Of a DNA stretch of 11,651 nt, positions 1-7,294 are shown one piece after another. The position numbers and the translations under genes were made by a program. The stretch is from NCBI GenBank assembly GCA_902803155.1, contig CADCOU010000184.1:1-11651 (forward strand), written 5' to 3'. The stretch's first letter is position 1. The number at the start of each line of letters is the position of its first letter. The notes beneath the pieces are model-generated. The model did no database searches and was not told the DNA's origin. It was given only the letters and a program-made list of their open reading frames with translations. Origin of the DNA: an uncultured Lachnospiraceae bacterium. GTDB taxonomy: Bacteria > Bacillota > Clostridia > Lachnospirales > Lachnospiraceae.

Positions 1-1
1 A

Positions 2-745
2 GCCATGCCGAAGCCGTATTCCTATCTCGGAGATGACGGTGAGGTCACGGGTTATGACATCGCAGTCATCAAGGCGATCTTCGATGAGCTTCCCCAGTAT
101 GAGCTGGACCTCGAGATCACGGAGTTCCCGTCGATCCTGACCGGTATCGACGCCGGCAGATATGATCTGGGCATCAACTGCCTGAAGTCTACGGAAGAGA
201 GACAGGAGAAATACCTCTTCTCGGATCCGTATCTGCTTGACCGCAATGAAGTCGTTGTACGTGAAGACAATGACGAAATCAAATCCCTTGCAGACTTTGC
301 AGGCAAGTCTGTAGTCGATCTGACCGGGACCATCGGCGTTACGCAGATGGAAAACTACAATGCACGTACCGGGGCAGATATCAAGATCAATTACTCGGAA
401 GCGGATTATTCGGTGCTTCTGTCTGAGCTTGAAGACGGCAAGTATGATTTCATGTACCTCAACAAGCTGACATTCGATACGCTGAACGCGGAAAAGTCCT
501 ACAAGCTGAAGACATTCTTCCTGACTCCGGAAGAGCAGGCGGAATTTGCGGACGGCGCGGATATCGAATCCACCTACATCCTTGCATCCAAGACGGATGA
601 GGGACAGGCACTGATCGATGATGTAAACGGTGCACTTGCAACCCTGATTGAGAACGGCACCCTGGATGAATTTGCACTGGAATTCTTCGGAAGCACAGAT
701 TATGTTCCGACACTGGACGGGGCGGCAGAGACTGAAGCAGAGTGA
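2..745 (+). CDS. Amino-acid ABC transporter substrate-binding protein (family 3), 5'-truncated
   Basis: This is the extracytoplasmic solute receptor of an amino-acid ABC importer. The reading frame is open to the left edge, so the ATG at 5 is almost certainly an internal Met and the signal peptide/lipobox lies outside the window. Counting from that Met, the family-3 landmarks are GYDIAVIKAI (16-25), YDLGINCLKSTEERQEKYLFSDPY (53-76, with the ligand-contacting T-x-x-R region and SDPY), the hinge/second-lobe start GKSVVDLTGT (100-109), and the late lobe-2 segment GKYDFMYLNK (145-154). The C-terminus ends in a short acidic tail (AETEAE). The visible length of 246 residues is nearly all of the mature domain. 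Membrane and ATPase partners are not in the window and could lie upstream. The amino acid carried cannot be read from sequence; a polar amino acid or cystine is plausible. The family call is firm. Confidence 0.9.
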   Translation, partial: AMPKPYSYLGDDGEVTGYDIAVIKAIFDELPQYELDLEITEFPSILTGIDAGRYDLGINCLKSTEERQEKYLFSDPYLLDRNEVVVREDNDEIKSLADFAGKSVVDLTGTIGVTQMENYNARTGADIKINYSEADYSVLLSELEDGKYDFMYLNKLTFDTLNAEKSYKLKTFFLTPEEQAEFADGADIESTYILASKTDEGQALIDDVNGALATLIENGTLDEFALEFFGSTDYVPTLDGAAETEAE

Positions 746-803
746 CACAGATCGGAGCGATGCAGGAACGTCGCTGGTGTTTTCAAAAAATATACAGAAC
801 CGG

Positions 804-829
804 AAGGCCGCCTCAGTGGGCGGCCTTTT
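804..829 (+). terminator. Rho-independent terminator of the substrate-binding protein gene
   Basis: A perfect 9-bp inverted repeat (AAGGCCGCC at 804-812, GGCGGCCTT at 819-827) with a 6-base loop runs into TTTT. It lies about 60 bases after the stop codon at 745. Confidence 0.88.
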
Positions 830-896
830 GTGTGAAGGCGACTGCTCATCACAGAGTATTATCTGACAGCGATTTTCCGACTGCGGAGGAAAGCAC

Positions 897-926
897 TTCA
901 CGCTCCGAGTGTTCCTATTATATAAT
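897..926 (+). promoter_or_regulatory. Candidate sigma-A promoter for the cinA-type gene
   Basis: A perfect -10 hexamer TATAAT (921-926) is preceded, 18 bases upstream, by TTCACG (897-902), which matches 4 of 6 positions of TTGACA. It sits after the preceding terminator and about 58 bases before the start at 985, which is the expected place. Inferred from hexamers only. Confidence 0.6.
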
Positions 927-984
927 TTGCTCGTAAGAAAGTGTGGCGCAAGATATTAGTAATAATATGAATTGAGAGCATGCA

Positions 985-1515
985 ATGAGAGAAGAACAAC
1001 AGATGAATAAGCAATATGACAGCGTCCGCCCGGCCGTGACGGATCAGGAACTGGCGCAGATCCTGGATATACTCAGGCAGAGGAAAGAACTGATCACCAC
1101 CGTTGAATCCCTGACAGCCGGAATGATCTCTTCGAGGATCGCGGATATCCCCGGAAGCTCCGATGTGATGAGACGCGCATTTGTCACGTACAGCAACGAG
1201 GCAAAACATGAGATGGTGGATGTGAAGCTGTCAACGCTGGATGAGTGGACTGCGGTCAGCCATCAGACTGCAGAAGAGATGGCGGAAGGCGGCTGCAGGC
1301 ATGCCGGGGCATCTGCCTGCGTGTCTGCCACAGGGTATGCCGGACCACCGTCAGGACCGGAGGATACTTCTGTCGGACATGTTTATCTGGGGTGCTGTTA
1401 TCATGGTGAGTCCGTGACGGAAGAGCACTGGTACAGCGGGAATAGAAATGAAGTCCGCGCACAGGCGATGAACGATGCACTGCGCCTGCTCAAAAAAACA
1501 TTGCAGAAAAAATGA
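985..1515 (+). CDS. pncC: CinA C-terminal domain protein, PncC-type NMN amidohydrolase
   Basis: Proteins of this family (CinA C-terminal domain, E. coli PncC/YgaD) hydrolyse nicotinamide mononucleotide to nicotinate mononucleotide and ammonia in the cytosolic pyridine-nucleotide salvage cycle. Signature blocks are in order: TVESLTAGMISSRIADIPGSS (39-59, with the family's conserved Ser in SLT), FVTYSNEAKHEM (66-77), AVSHQTAEEMAEGG (90-103) and SATGYAGPPSGPEDTSVGHVYLG (114-136). At 176 residues it matches the stand-alone enzyme; the N-terminal MoCF/COG1058 domain of full-length CinA is absent. The start is uncertain: ATG 985 follows GAGAG at 974-978, while an in-frame ATG at 1003 follows GAGAGAAG at 987-994; both sites are weak. 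No terminator follows, and the next promoter begins about 10 bases after the stop. The family is certain; the NMN activity is from homology. Confidence 0.85.
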   Translation: MREEQQMNKQYDSVRPAVTDQELAQILDILRQRKELITTVESLTAGMISSRIADIPGSSDVMRRAFVTYSNEAKHEMVDVKLSTLDEWTAVSHQTAEEMAEGGCRHAGASACVSATGYAGPPSGPEDTSVGHVYLGCCYHGESVTEEHWYSGNRNEVRAQAMNDALRLLKKTLQKK

Positions 1516-1524
1516 TTTTGGGTA

Positions 1525-1553
1525 TTGCATTCTCTTCGCCCAGGTAGTATATT
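1525..1553 (+). promoter_or_regulatory. Promoter of the hma metallochaperone gene
   Basis: TTGCAT (1525-1530) and TATATT (1548-1553) are separated by exactly 17 bases. The predicted transcription start near 1560 falls at the edge of the inverted repeat described next, so a protein bound there would block initiation. Confidence 0.65.
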
Positions 1554-1563
1554 GTCTTCAGAA

Positions 1564-1596
1564 CATATGAACAATCATTCATATGAACGAATGAAC
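1564..1596 (+). promoter_or_regulatory. Predicted ArsR/SmtB-family operator (metal-responsive)
   Basis: Half-sites CATATGAACA (1564-1573) and CATTCATATG (1576-1585) form an imperfect palindrome around a 2-base centre, matching at 8 of 10 positions per arm. The TGAAC...ATTCA layout is the classic operator form of SmtB/CzrA/ZiaR-type metal sensors. Two more TGAAC copies follow at 1584-1588 and 1592-1596, suggesting extended or cooperative occupancy. It lies immediately downstream of the -10 of the hma promoter and upstream of a metal chaperone and P1B ATPase, so derepression by Zn, Cd or Pb is the natural reading. No ArsR-family gene is present in the window. Confidence 0.7.
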
Positions 1597-1660
1597 AAAT
1601 GTGGGAGACTTGAGATCACAGCTGCGGATTTCGGAAACAGATTACGGCGGAGGGACCAGA

Positions 1661-1882
1661 ATGAAGAAAAAATACAAACTGAATGAGATCGACTGCGCGA
1701 ACTGCGCACTGAAACTGGAAGAGGCAATAACGGCGCTGGACGGAGTAACTTCCGCAAAGGTGAATTATATGATGCAGAAGCTCACCTTTGAAGCAGAAGA
1801 GGAAGGGATCGAAGAGATCGAGAAAGCTGTCCTTGCCGTTTGTAAGAAGATGGAGCCGGACATGGAGGTTACGGCACTGTAA
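1661..1882 (+). CDS. Small HMA-domain heavy-metal-binding protein
   Basis: This 73-residue cytosolic protein is a single heavy-metal-associated domain of the ferredoxin-like fold. The metal site is IDCANCALKLEEAI (10-23), in which C12 and C15 form the CxxC pair; an acidic residue just before the first Cys (D11) is common in Zn/Cd-type domains. LDGVTSAKVNYMMQKLTF follows as the second and third strands. Start ATG 1661 has GGAGGG at 1649-1654, six bases upstream; an in-frame GTG at 1601 lacks such a site. It precedes an ATPase that lacks an N-terminal HMA domain, so it probably acts as a detached metal-delivery domain or buffer for that pump. It is transcribed from a promoter overlapped by an ArsR/SmtB-type operator and followed by a terminator. 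Metal specificity is inferred from the neighbour. Confidence 0.85.
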   Translation: MKKKYKLNEIDCANCALKLEEAITALDGVTSAKVNYMMQKLTFEAEEEGIEEIEKAVLAVCKKMEPDMEVTAL

Positions 1883-1929
1883 AAATCAGACTCTGTCTTT
1901 TTGAGCGTGCTCCGTTGAGAGCAGTCTTC

Positions 1930-1961
1930 GCCGGATGCCGTCACAGGTATCCGGCTTTTTT
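1930..1961 (+). terminator. Terminator between hma and the P-type ATPase
   Basis: GCCGGATGCC (1930-1939) pairs with GGTATCCGGC (1946-1955) as a 10-bp stem with one G-U pair and a 6-base loop, followed directly by TTTTTT (1956-1961). It stands 48 bases after the hma stop and 86 bases before the ATPase start. It likely lets most transcripts end after hma, with read-through feeding the ATPase. Confidence 0.85.
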
Positions 1962-2047
1962 CGGTATGGATAACAGGATGCCGGCCGGATACTGTTCAGG
2001 CAGGCACAGCATACATATACAGAAGAATTAAGCAGAAGGAAAATTCC

Positions 2048-4057
2048 ATGAAACTCAACAAAAAGCAGAAGAAATGGCTTACCAGGATCATTGTTGCGGC
2101 AGTGTTGTTCGTACTGCTGGAGATCCTTGTACATGTGGGAATGTTTGAAGGCAGCAGATGGTGGATCGGATTCCTGTTCGCGCTGGTACCTTACCTGATT
2201 GTCGGATACGATGTCATCCTGAAGTCGATCCATAATATTTCCAGAGGGGATGTGTTTGACGAGAACTTCCTGATGATGATCGCGACGTTCGGAGCATTCG
2301 GTATCCGGGAGTATCCGGAAGCGGTCGCGGTCATGCTGCTGTACCAGATCGGGGAACTGTTCCAGAACTACGCGACCGGAAAGAGCCGGGATTCCATCTC
2401 GGACCTTATGAGCATTGCGCCTGATACCGCATGTGTTGAACGGGACGGCGAGACAGAGGAAGTTGATCCGGATGAGGTGGAACCGGGAGAGATCATCGTG
2501 ATCCGTCCGGGAGAGAGGATTCCTCTGGACGGTGAAGTGCTGGAAGGCGATTCGCTGATCGACACGTCTGCGCTGACCGGAGAACCGGTCCCCCGCCGTG
2601 CGTCCTGCGGCGATATGGTGATCTCAGGCTGTGTGAACGGACAGGGACTCCTCAGGGTGCGGACCACGAAAGCCTATGAAGAGTCAACAGTCGCCAGAAT
2701 CCTGGAGATGGTAGAGAGCGCAACGGAGAAGAAGACGAGAGTAGAGAACTTCGTCACGAGGTTTGCCCACGTCTATACGCCGATCGTCACAATCGGGGCT
2801 CTGATACTGGCGCTGATACCGCCCATTATCCTTGGCGGTGGCAGTGAGGTATGGTTCTCCTGGATCCGCCGGGCGTGCATTTTCCTGGTCGTGTCCTGCC
2901 CGTGCGCTCTGGTCATCTCCGTTCCGCTCGGTTTCTTCGGAGGCATCGGGGCAGCGTCGCGGATCGGCGTACTTGTAAAGGGCAGCAACTATCTGGAAGC
3001 CCTCTCCAAAGTCAGAACGATCGTATTTGATAAGACAGGAACCCTGACAAAGGGAGAATTCTGTGTAAGCCGTCTCCTGCCGGCGCATCAGGCGGTAAAG
3101 AGAGAAGGGGCCGATCCGGTCGGAGATGAGGCCTTGCGTGATGCAGAAAACAGGCTCCTGGAGCTAGCGGCGTGTGCGGAATACTATTCCACCCATCCGA
3201 TCGCGGAATCGATCCGCGAAGCATATGAAAAAGCAGTCGCGTCTTCTGTATCCGATGCTGCAGCTGACAGTACGGAGAACAGAGATACAGTTCCACGCCG
3301 GGGGATCGATGCTTCCCGGATCGGGGATACGGAAGAGATACCGGGTCATGGACTGCGGACAATGGCAGATGGCCATGAGATCCTGGCAGGCAATGCGAAG
3401 CTGATGGCACTTCATGGCATAGAGGTGAAAGAGCCGGAGACAGGGGGCACGGTAGTGCACATCGCCTGTGACGGGGTATACGCCGGTACGATTATCATTT
3501 CTGATACGGTGAAGGAAGGCGCTGTCCAGGCGGTCCGGGATATGAAGGCTGCCGGAATCCGGAAGACGGTCATGCTGACCGGCGACCGCAGAGAAGCGGC
3601 AGAAGAGGTGGCCCGGGAGATCGGGATCGATGAGGTCCATGCGCAGCTTCTTCCGGGAGATAAAGTGGAAAGAATTGAAAAACTGATGCAATCTGAGTCC
3701 GGAAGCGGTACACTTGCATTTGTAGGGGACGGTATCAATGACGCGCCGGTCCTGATGCGCTCGGATGTTGGCATTGCCATGGGATCGCTCGGTTCGGACG
3801 CGGCAATCGAAGCGGCGGATATCGTGCTGATGGATGATGACATCACCAAGATTGCACGGACTGTGAAGATCGCCGGGAAGACACTTGGAATCATTCATAC
3901 GAACATCATCTTTGCCATTGCGGTGAAGATCGTGATCCTGGTCTTAAGCATATTCGGGATCGCCAACATGTGGATGGCGATCTTCGGAGACGTAGGAGTT
4001 CTGATTCTCTGTATCCTGAATGCAATGCGTCTGCTGCGGCGCGACCGTTCCGCCTGA
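2048..4057 (+). CDS. P1B-2-type heavy-metal (Zn/Cd/Pb) translocating ATPase
   Basis: This 669-residue inner-membrane pump expels divalent soft metals using ATP. Visible landmarks: first membrane helices at about 12-53 and 73-108, actuator-loop TGEP (177-180), transmembrane metal motif CPC (284-286) in SCPCALVISVPLG, phosphorylation motif DKTGTLT (328-334, D328), HP (383-384), nucleotide-binding GHG (433-435), TGDR (511-514), GDGINDAP (560-567), and two final helices. K627 in the first of these and D648 in GDVG match the Lys and Asp that mark ZntA/CadA (P1B-2). The usual N-terminal HMA domain is missing; the protein starts with a basic stretch and the first helix, and the HMA gene upstream probably supplies that function. 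A polar, apparently non-conserved insert lies in the nucleotide domain (about 396-428). ATG 2048 has AAGGA seven bases upstream. No strong own promoter was seen after the intergenic terminator, so expression is probably by read-through. P1B-2 assignment is strong; the exact metal is not determined. Confidence 0.93.
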   Translation: MKLNKKQKKWLTRIIVAAVLFVLLEILVHVGMFEGSRWWIGFLFALVPYLIVGYDVILKSIHNISRGDVFDENFLMMIATFGAFGIREYPEAVAVMLLYQIGELFQNYATGKSRDSISDLMSIAPDTACVERDGETEEVDPDEVEPGEIIVIRPGERIPLDGEVLEGDSLIDTSALTGEPVPRRASCGDMVISGCVNGQGLLRVRTTKAYEESTVARILEMVESATEKKTRVENFVTRFAHVYTPIVTIGALILALIPPIILGGGSEVWFSWIRRACIFLVVSCPCALVISVPLGFFGGIGAASRIGVLVKGSNYLEALSKVRTIVFDKTGTLTKGEFCVSRLLPAHQAVKREGADPVGDEALRDAENRLLELAACAEYYSTHPIAESIREAYEKAVASSVSDAAADSTENRDTVPRRGIDASRIGDTEEIPGHGLRTMADGHEILAGNAKLMALHGIEVKEPETGGTVVHIACDGVYAGTIIISDTVKEGAVQAVRDMKAAGIRKTVMLTGDRREAAEEVAREIGIDEVHAQLLPGDKVERIEKLMQSESGSGTLAFVGDGINDAPVLMRSDVGIAMGSLGSDAAIEAADIVLMDDDITKIARTVKIAGKTLGIIHTNIIFAIAVKIVILVLSIFGIANMWMAIFGDVGVLILCILNAMRLLRRDRSA

Positions 4058-4195
4058 AAAAGACAGCTGAAACTGCCGCACATTCAGAGATAAGTCTGCA
4101 GGCTGCATGCAGTGGACTGCAGTGCCGGGATGACTGCGGCATATCAGAACGTAGACCGGGACGTCAGGACCGGGAACACAGGAGAATGGACAGGT

Positions 4196-5164
4196 ATGGC
4201 AAGACGCAGACACAAAGTTCAGAAAAATAACACATGGGATAATCTGACAGGGTTCCGCTATGCCCACAGAGGTCTGTTCCATCAGCCGCTTTCCGCATCC
4301 GTCAAGGTGCTTATTCCTGCCGGAAAGCCTCTCTGGAAGTCAGACATTGCCAGATGGAAAAAGGAACAGAAACGGATCGTTCCGGAGAATTCCATGGCAG
4401 CGTTCCGGATGGCGGTAAAACACGGATTCGGGGTGGAACTGGATGTCCATCTGACGAAGGACGGTACTCTCCCGGTGTTCCATGACACGAATCTGTTCCG
4501 TGTCTGCGGGGTGAATGAGGTGATCGAGGACCTTACACGGGAGGAGATCGGCGATCTCAGGCTCCTGGACACGAATGCCGGTATCCCGCTGCTTTCCGAC
4601 GTACTGGATCTTTATACATCGGAAAAGGCTGCAACCGAACGGATTGATACCAGGAAAACCGGTAAGTCAGCCGCTAAAAAGACAGCGGGTTCACAGTCAT
4701 CGTCCGGGGATGAACAGAATCCGCTCCATTTGCCGCTGATCATAGAGCTCAAGGCTGAAAAGAACGCGAAACAGCTGTGTGCTGCGGTTATGGAAGTCGT
4801 CGACCGGTATCCGACGCTGAACTACTGTATCGAGAGTTTTGACCCCCGTGTAGTCTACTGGCTGAGAAAGAACCGTCCGGATGTGATCCGCGGGCAGCTC
4901 ACCGAGAATTTCTGCAGGAGCCGCGAGGCGGTACGCCAGTGGGGGCATATCCTGACCTTCGGCATGTGGTGCGGCGCGCCGGACATTCTGTCGCGGCCGG
5001 ACTTCATCTCGAGCAAGTTCCGTGACCGGAAGAACCTCATCATGCGCCTGCGCCACCGCCTCGGAGTCAAGCAGGTCAACTGGACCATCGAGAATCACCG
5101 GCAGATGAAGGATGTGGACCGCGAGGGCGGCTTAAGTATCTTTGAGAGATTCATGCCGAAGTGA
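4196..5164 (+). CDS. Glycerophosphodiester phosphodiesterase family protein
   Basis: GDPD-family enzymes hydrolyse glycerophosphodiesters to glycerol-3-phosphate and an alcohol in a TIM barrel with a bound divalent metal. Catalytic and metal-site residues are in place: AHRG (23-26, H24/R25), PENSMAAF (63-70, E64/N65), VELDVHLTKDG (80-90, E81/D83), VFHD (94-97, H96) and IELKAEK (183-189, E184/K186). No signal peptide or membrane helix is seen, so it is probably cytosolic. Two insertions stand out: 28-60 between the HRG and PEN motifs, and a basic/Ser-rich low-complexity stretch at about 142-177. ATG 4196 is preferred because AGGAGA (4180-4185) lies ten bases upstream; the frame is open to an earlier ATG at 4112 but that extension (28 residues) looks non-conserved. 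It lies 138 bases after the ATPase with no clear terminator between, and is convergent with the DUF554 gene. Substrate is unknown. Confidence 0.88.
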   Translation: MARRRHKVQKNNTWDNLTGFRYAHRGLFHQPLSASVKVLIPAGKPLWKSDIARWKKEQKRIVPENSMAAFRMAVKHGFGVELDVHLTKDGTLPVFHDTNLFRVCGVNEVIEDLTREEIGDLRLLDTNAGIPLLSDVLDLYTSEKAATERIDTRKTGKSAAKKTAGSQSSSGDEQNPLHLPLIIELKAEKNAKQLCAAVMEVVDRYPTLNYCIESFDPRVVYWLRKNRPDVIRGQLTENFCRSREAVRQWGHILTFGMWCGAPDILSRPDFISSKFRDRKNLIMRLRHRLGVKQVNWTIENHRQMKDVDREGGLSIFERFMPK

Positions 5165-5253
5165 AAAAATCTGTATCGATAGAACGATAGCAGTCAGAAC
5201 AAAGTTGCGGCAGTTCACATATCGGAACGATGTGAGTCATGTAACGGAATAAA

Positions 5254-5285
5254 AACGACCGCGCCTGTTTCAAGGCGCGGTCGTT
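5254..5285. terminator. Shared hairpin terminator between convergent genes
   Basis: AACGACCGCGCC (5254-5265) and GGCGCGGTCGTT (5274-5285) form a perfect 12-bp stem with an 8-base loop. On the minus strand it is followed by a T-run (complement of the A-run at 5251-5254), making a strong terminator for the DUF554 gene ending at 5312. On the plus strand the T-tract is weak (TCGTTCGTGTT), so termination of the GDPD gene may be less efficient. Confidence 0.87.
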
Positions 5286-5311
5286 CGTGTTACTATGTCA
5301 GAAGTGCCGGA

Positions 5312-5995
5312 TCATCCGAAGAAGCGAAGGATGAAGATGGGCACAAAGATCGCCGGCAGGTAATTCATGAGTTTCAGCTTGCCGATACCGGTCAGATTGA
5401 TCCCTATTCCAAGGATCAGTATGGAACCCACACAGGTCATTTCCGCCACGACAGCGTCCGAGAGGAAAGGGGCGATCGCCTGGGCGGCGAGGACGATTGC
5501 GCCCTGGAATACCAGGACGAATGCGGCAGAAAAGAGCACGCCGATCCCCATCGAGGCGGAGAACATGATGGAGGAGATAAAGTCCAGGAGGGACTTGGTG
5601 AACAGCATGGTGTTGTCTCCGACAAGACCTGCCTGCAGGGAACCGACTATGGTCATGGAACCGATGCAGAACAGCAGGCATGCGCTGACAAAACCCTCCG
5701 CAATGGACTTCTTGTCTCCCGGACGTGAAAATCTCGTCTGAAGCTTTCCGGCAATGCCGTTGATCCCGTCTTCGATCCGGATCCCGGAGCCCAGGATGGC
5801 GCCTACTACGATCGAAATAATGGTGACAAGAGGATTGCTGCCCGAGAGCATCCCGGAGATTCCGATATACATGGTGCAGAGACCGATCCCCTTCATGATG
5901 AAGTCGGACAGGTCTTCCGGGATCAGCCTGGAAAACATCAGGCCGATAAAACTCCCGCAAAGGACTGCAACTGTGTTGACAAGTACTCCGATCAT
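5312..5995 (-). CDS. DUF554 family membrane protein (YdfK/YqgA-like)
   Basis: This 227-residue protein is almost entirely hydrophobic and belongs to the DUF554 family of putative membrane transporters, whose substrate is not established. Family features are the N-terminal MIGVLVNTVAVLCGSFIGL helix, a second region with GIGLCTMYIGISGM (36-49) and IISIVVGAILGSGIRIE (59-75), a short soluble loop with FSRPGDKKSIAEGFV, the repeat-like FCIGSMTIVGSLQAGL (109-124), and glycine-rich late helices ending MNYLPAIFVPIFILRFFG. About six or seven helices are predicted by eye. ATG 5995 has GAAAGG seven bases upstream. It is divergent from the Nudix-GNAT gene and convergent with the GDPD gene, so context gives no functional partner. 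Family call is strong; function is unknown. Confidence 0.87.
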   Translation of the reverse strand: MIGVLVNTVAVLCGSFIGLMFSRLIPEDLSDFIMKGIGLCTMYIGISGMLSGSNPLVTIISIVVGAILGSGIRIEDGINGIAGKLQTRFSRPGDKKSIAEGFVSACLLFCIGSMTIVGSLQAGLVGDNTMLFTKSLLDFISSIMFSASMGIGVLFSAAFVLVFQGAIVLAAQAIAPFLSDAVVAEMTCVGSILILGIGINLTGIGKLKLMNYLPAIFVPIFILRFFG

Positions 5996-6042
5996 AACGT
6001 GACCTTTCTATACATGTTTCTGATAAGCCGCTTTTGGGCAAG

Positions 6043-6048
6043 ATTATA
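6043..6048 (-). promoter_or_regulatory. Candidate -10 element for the DUF554 gene
   Basis: A perfect TATAAT reads on the minus strand here, 47 bases upstream of the start codon at 5995. The -35 is poor (CTTTCA or TTTCAT at 17-18 bases), so the promoter is only a candidate. Confidence 0.4.
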
Positions 6049-6084
6049 GCAGAAATGAATATTCAATGAAAGACGGAAATATTT

Positions 6085-7272
6085 ATGAAAGAGACCACTT
6101 TAGTCCATATCATCAAAGATGACTGCGTCCTGATGCTGCACCGTGTCCGTAAGAAAAATGACATCAACCATGACAAATGGATCGGCGTGGGCGGCAAGTT
6201 CGAATGGGGGGAGAGCCCGGAAGAGTGCATGCGCAGGGAAGTGTATGAAGAAACCGGACTTCTCATCGATGCATATCGATACTGCGGTATCGTCACGTTT
6301 GTATCGGATGAGGATGACATGGAATATATGCATCTGTTCACGGCAGACGGATTCCATGACGCGGAAGGTACGTATGTGACAGACGGAGCCTCTTCTCCGG
6401 ATGCCCCTGAGATCCGGCTGAAGGAGTGTGAGGAAGGGGAACTGGAATGGCTTCCGAAGAGCAGGCTGACCAGCATCCCGCACTGGGTGGGGGACCGCCT
6501 CTTCCTGTCCCTGATCATGGACAGGGAATATCCTTTCTTCTCCATGAAGCTTGTCTACCGGAGAGGCGAACTCGTGCATGCATCTCTGAACGAGCACAAC
6601 TGTCTTGTGACGGAGAGGCTGCTTCTCCGCCCCTGGCTTCCGGAGGATGCGTCTGACCTTTACGAATATGCTAAGAATCCCAACATTGGTCCGAGAGCCG
6701 GCTGGCTGCCGCACAAGGATGCTGCGGAAAGCGGGCAGGTGATCAGGGATGTGCTGACCAGGCCTGAGATCTATGCGATCGTTTTGAGGGATACTTCGAC
6801 GCCGATCGGTGCAGTCGGACTGCAGAACTTCAGGATTACCGGACCTGAGGGGGAACTGGTATCGTTTTTTGATGAGAGGAAAAGTGAGGATCCGCTCTGC
6901 TGCACCAGGCAGGGGCATATGTACAGGATGGGGATGACGGAACAGTCGATCCTTCCGAACGGTCTGCAGGCGGAAGCAGAGCTGGGTTACTGGCTGGCGG
7001 AACCGTTCTGGCACCAGGGCATCATGACGGAAGCGGCAGAGGCGGTTCTGGAACACGGCAGGAAGCATCTGAACCTGTCCCGGGTCTGGGCAGATTATTA
7101 TGAAGGAAATGACGCCTCCAGACGGGTGATGGAACGGACCGGTTTTCATTTTCATCACGTCGACAGGCACCGTGTGATCGAACTGCTGGGAGAGGAAAGA
7201 ACTGCTTATGTGAATGTTCTGGAATGGGAGAAGCCAGCGGGAGCGGCAGGAAATGATCACGTCAAAAAATAG
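6085..7272 (+). CDS. Nudix hydrolase fused to RimJ/RimL-type GNAT acetyltransferase
   Basis: This 395-residue protein joins two enzyme domains in one uninterrupted frame. Residues 1-165 are a MutT-like Nudix domain that would cleave a nucleoside diphosphate linked to another group; the Nudix box is complete: G37, E43, R51-E52, E55-E56, G58 (WGESPEECMRREVYEETGLL, 41-60). Residues 172-385 are a GNAT domain using acetyl-CoA: LVTERLLLRPWLPEDASDLY (174-193), PIGAVGLQNF (240-249), GYWLAEPFWHQGIMTEA (301-317, acetyl-CoA loop region) and NDASRRVMERTGF (342-354). Between the PIGAVGL strand and GYWL lies an unusually long insert (about 250-298) rich in charged residues and Cys. ATG 6085 has a weak purine site (GGAAA) upstream. 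Separate family members of both halves are common; the combined role is unknown, and neighbours give no hint. Confidence 0.88.
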   Translation: MKETTLVHIIKDDCVLMLHRVRKKNDINHDKWIGVGGKFEWGESPEECMRREVYEETGLLIDAYRYCGIVTFVSDEDDMEYMHLFTADGFHDAEGTYVTDGASSPDAPEIRLKECEEGELEWLPKSRLTSIPHWVGDRLFLSLIMDREYPFFSMKLVYRRGELVHASLNEHNCLVTERLLLRPWLPEDASDLYEYAKNPNIGPRAGWLPHKDAAESGQVIRDVLTRPEIYAIVLRDTSTPIGAVGLQNFRITGPEGELVSFFDERKSEDPLCCTRQGHMYRMGMTEQSILPNGLQAEAELGYWLAEPFWHQGIMTEAAEAVLEHGRKHLNLSRVWADYYEGNDASRRVMERTGFHFHHVDRHRVIELLGEERTAYVNVLEWEKPAGAAGNDHVKK

Positions 7273-7294
7273 ACGACACCGTGGGGCTTTTGTG

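Noticed and set aside
1962..2047. A separate promoter for the ATPase (TGTTCA at 1993-1998, TATACA at 2016-2021)
   Set aside because: Spacing is 17 but both hexamers are poor matches; read-through of the terminator is at least as likely.
3164..3898. Long open frame on the minus strand opposite the P-type ATPase
   Set aside because: Shadow of the ATPase frame, with Cys/His/Arg-rich random-looking composition.
4112..4195. GDPD start at ATG 4112
   Set aside because: The 28 extra residues look random and no ribosome site precedes it, whereas AGGAGA precedes ATG 4196.
6100..7260. Long open frame on the minus strand opposite the Nudix-GNAT gene
   Set aside because: Its translation has no recognisable domain and the plus frame carries complete Nudix and GNAT motifs; it is a shadow frame of the GC-rich coding strand.
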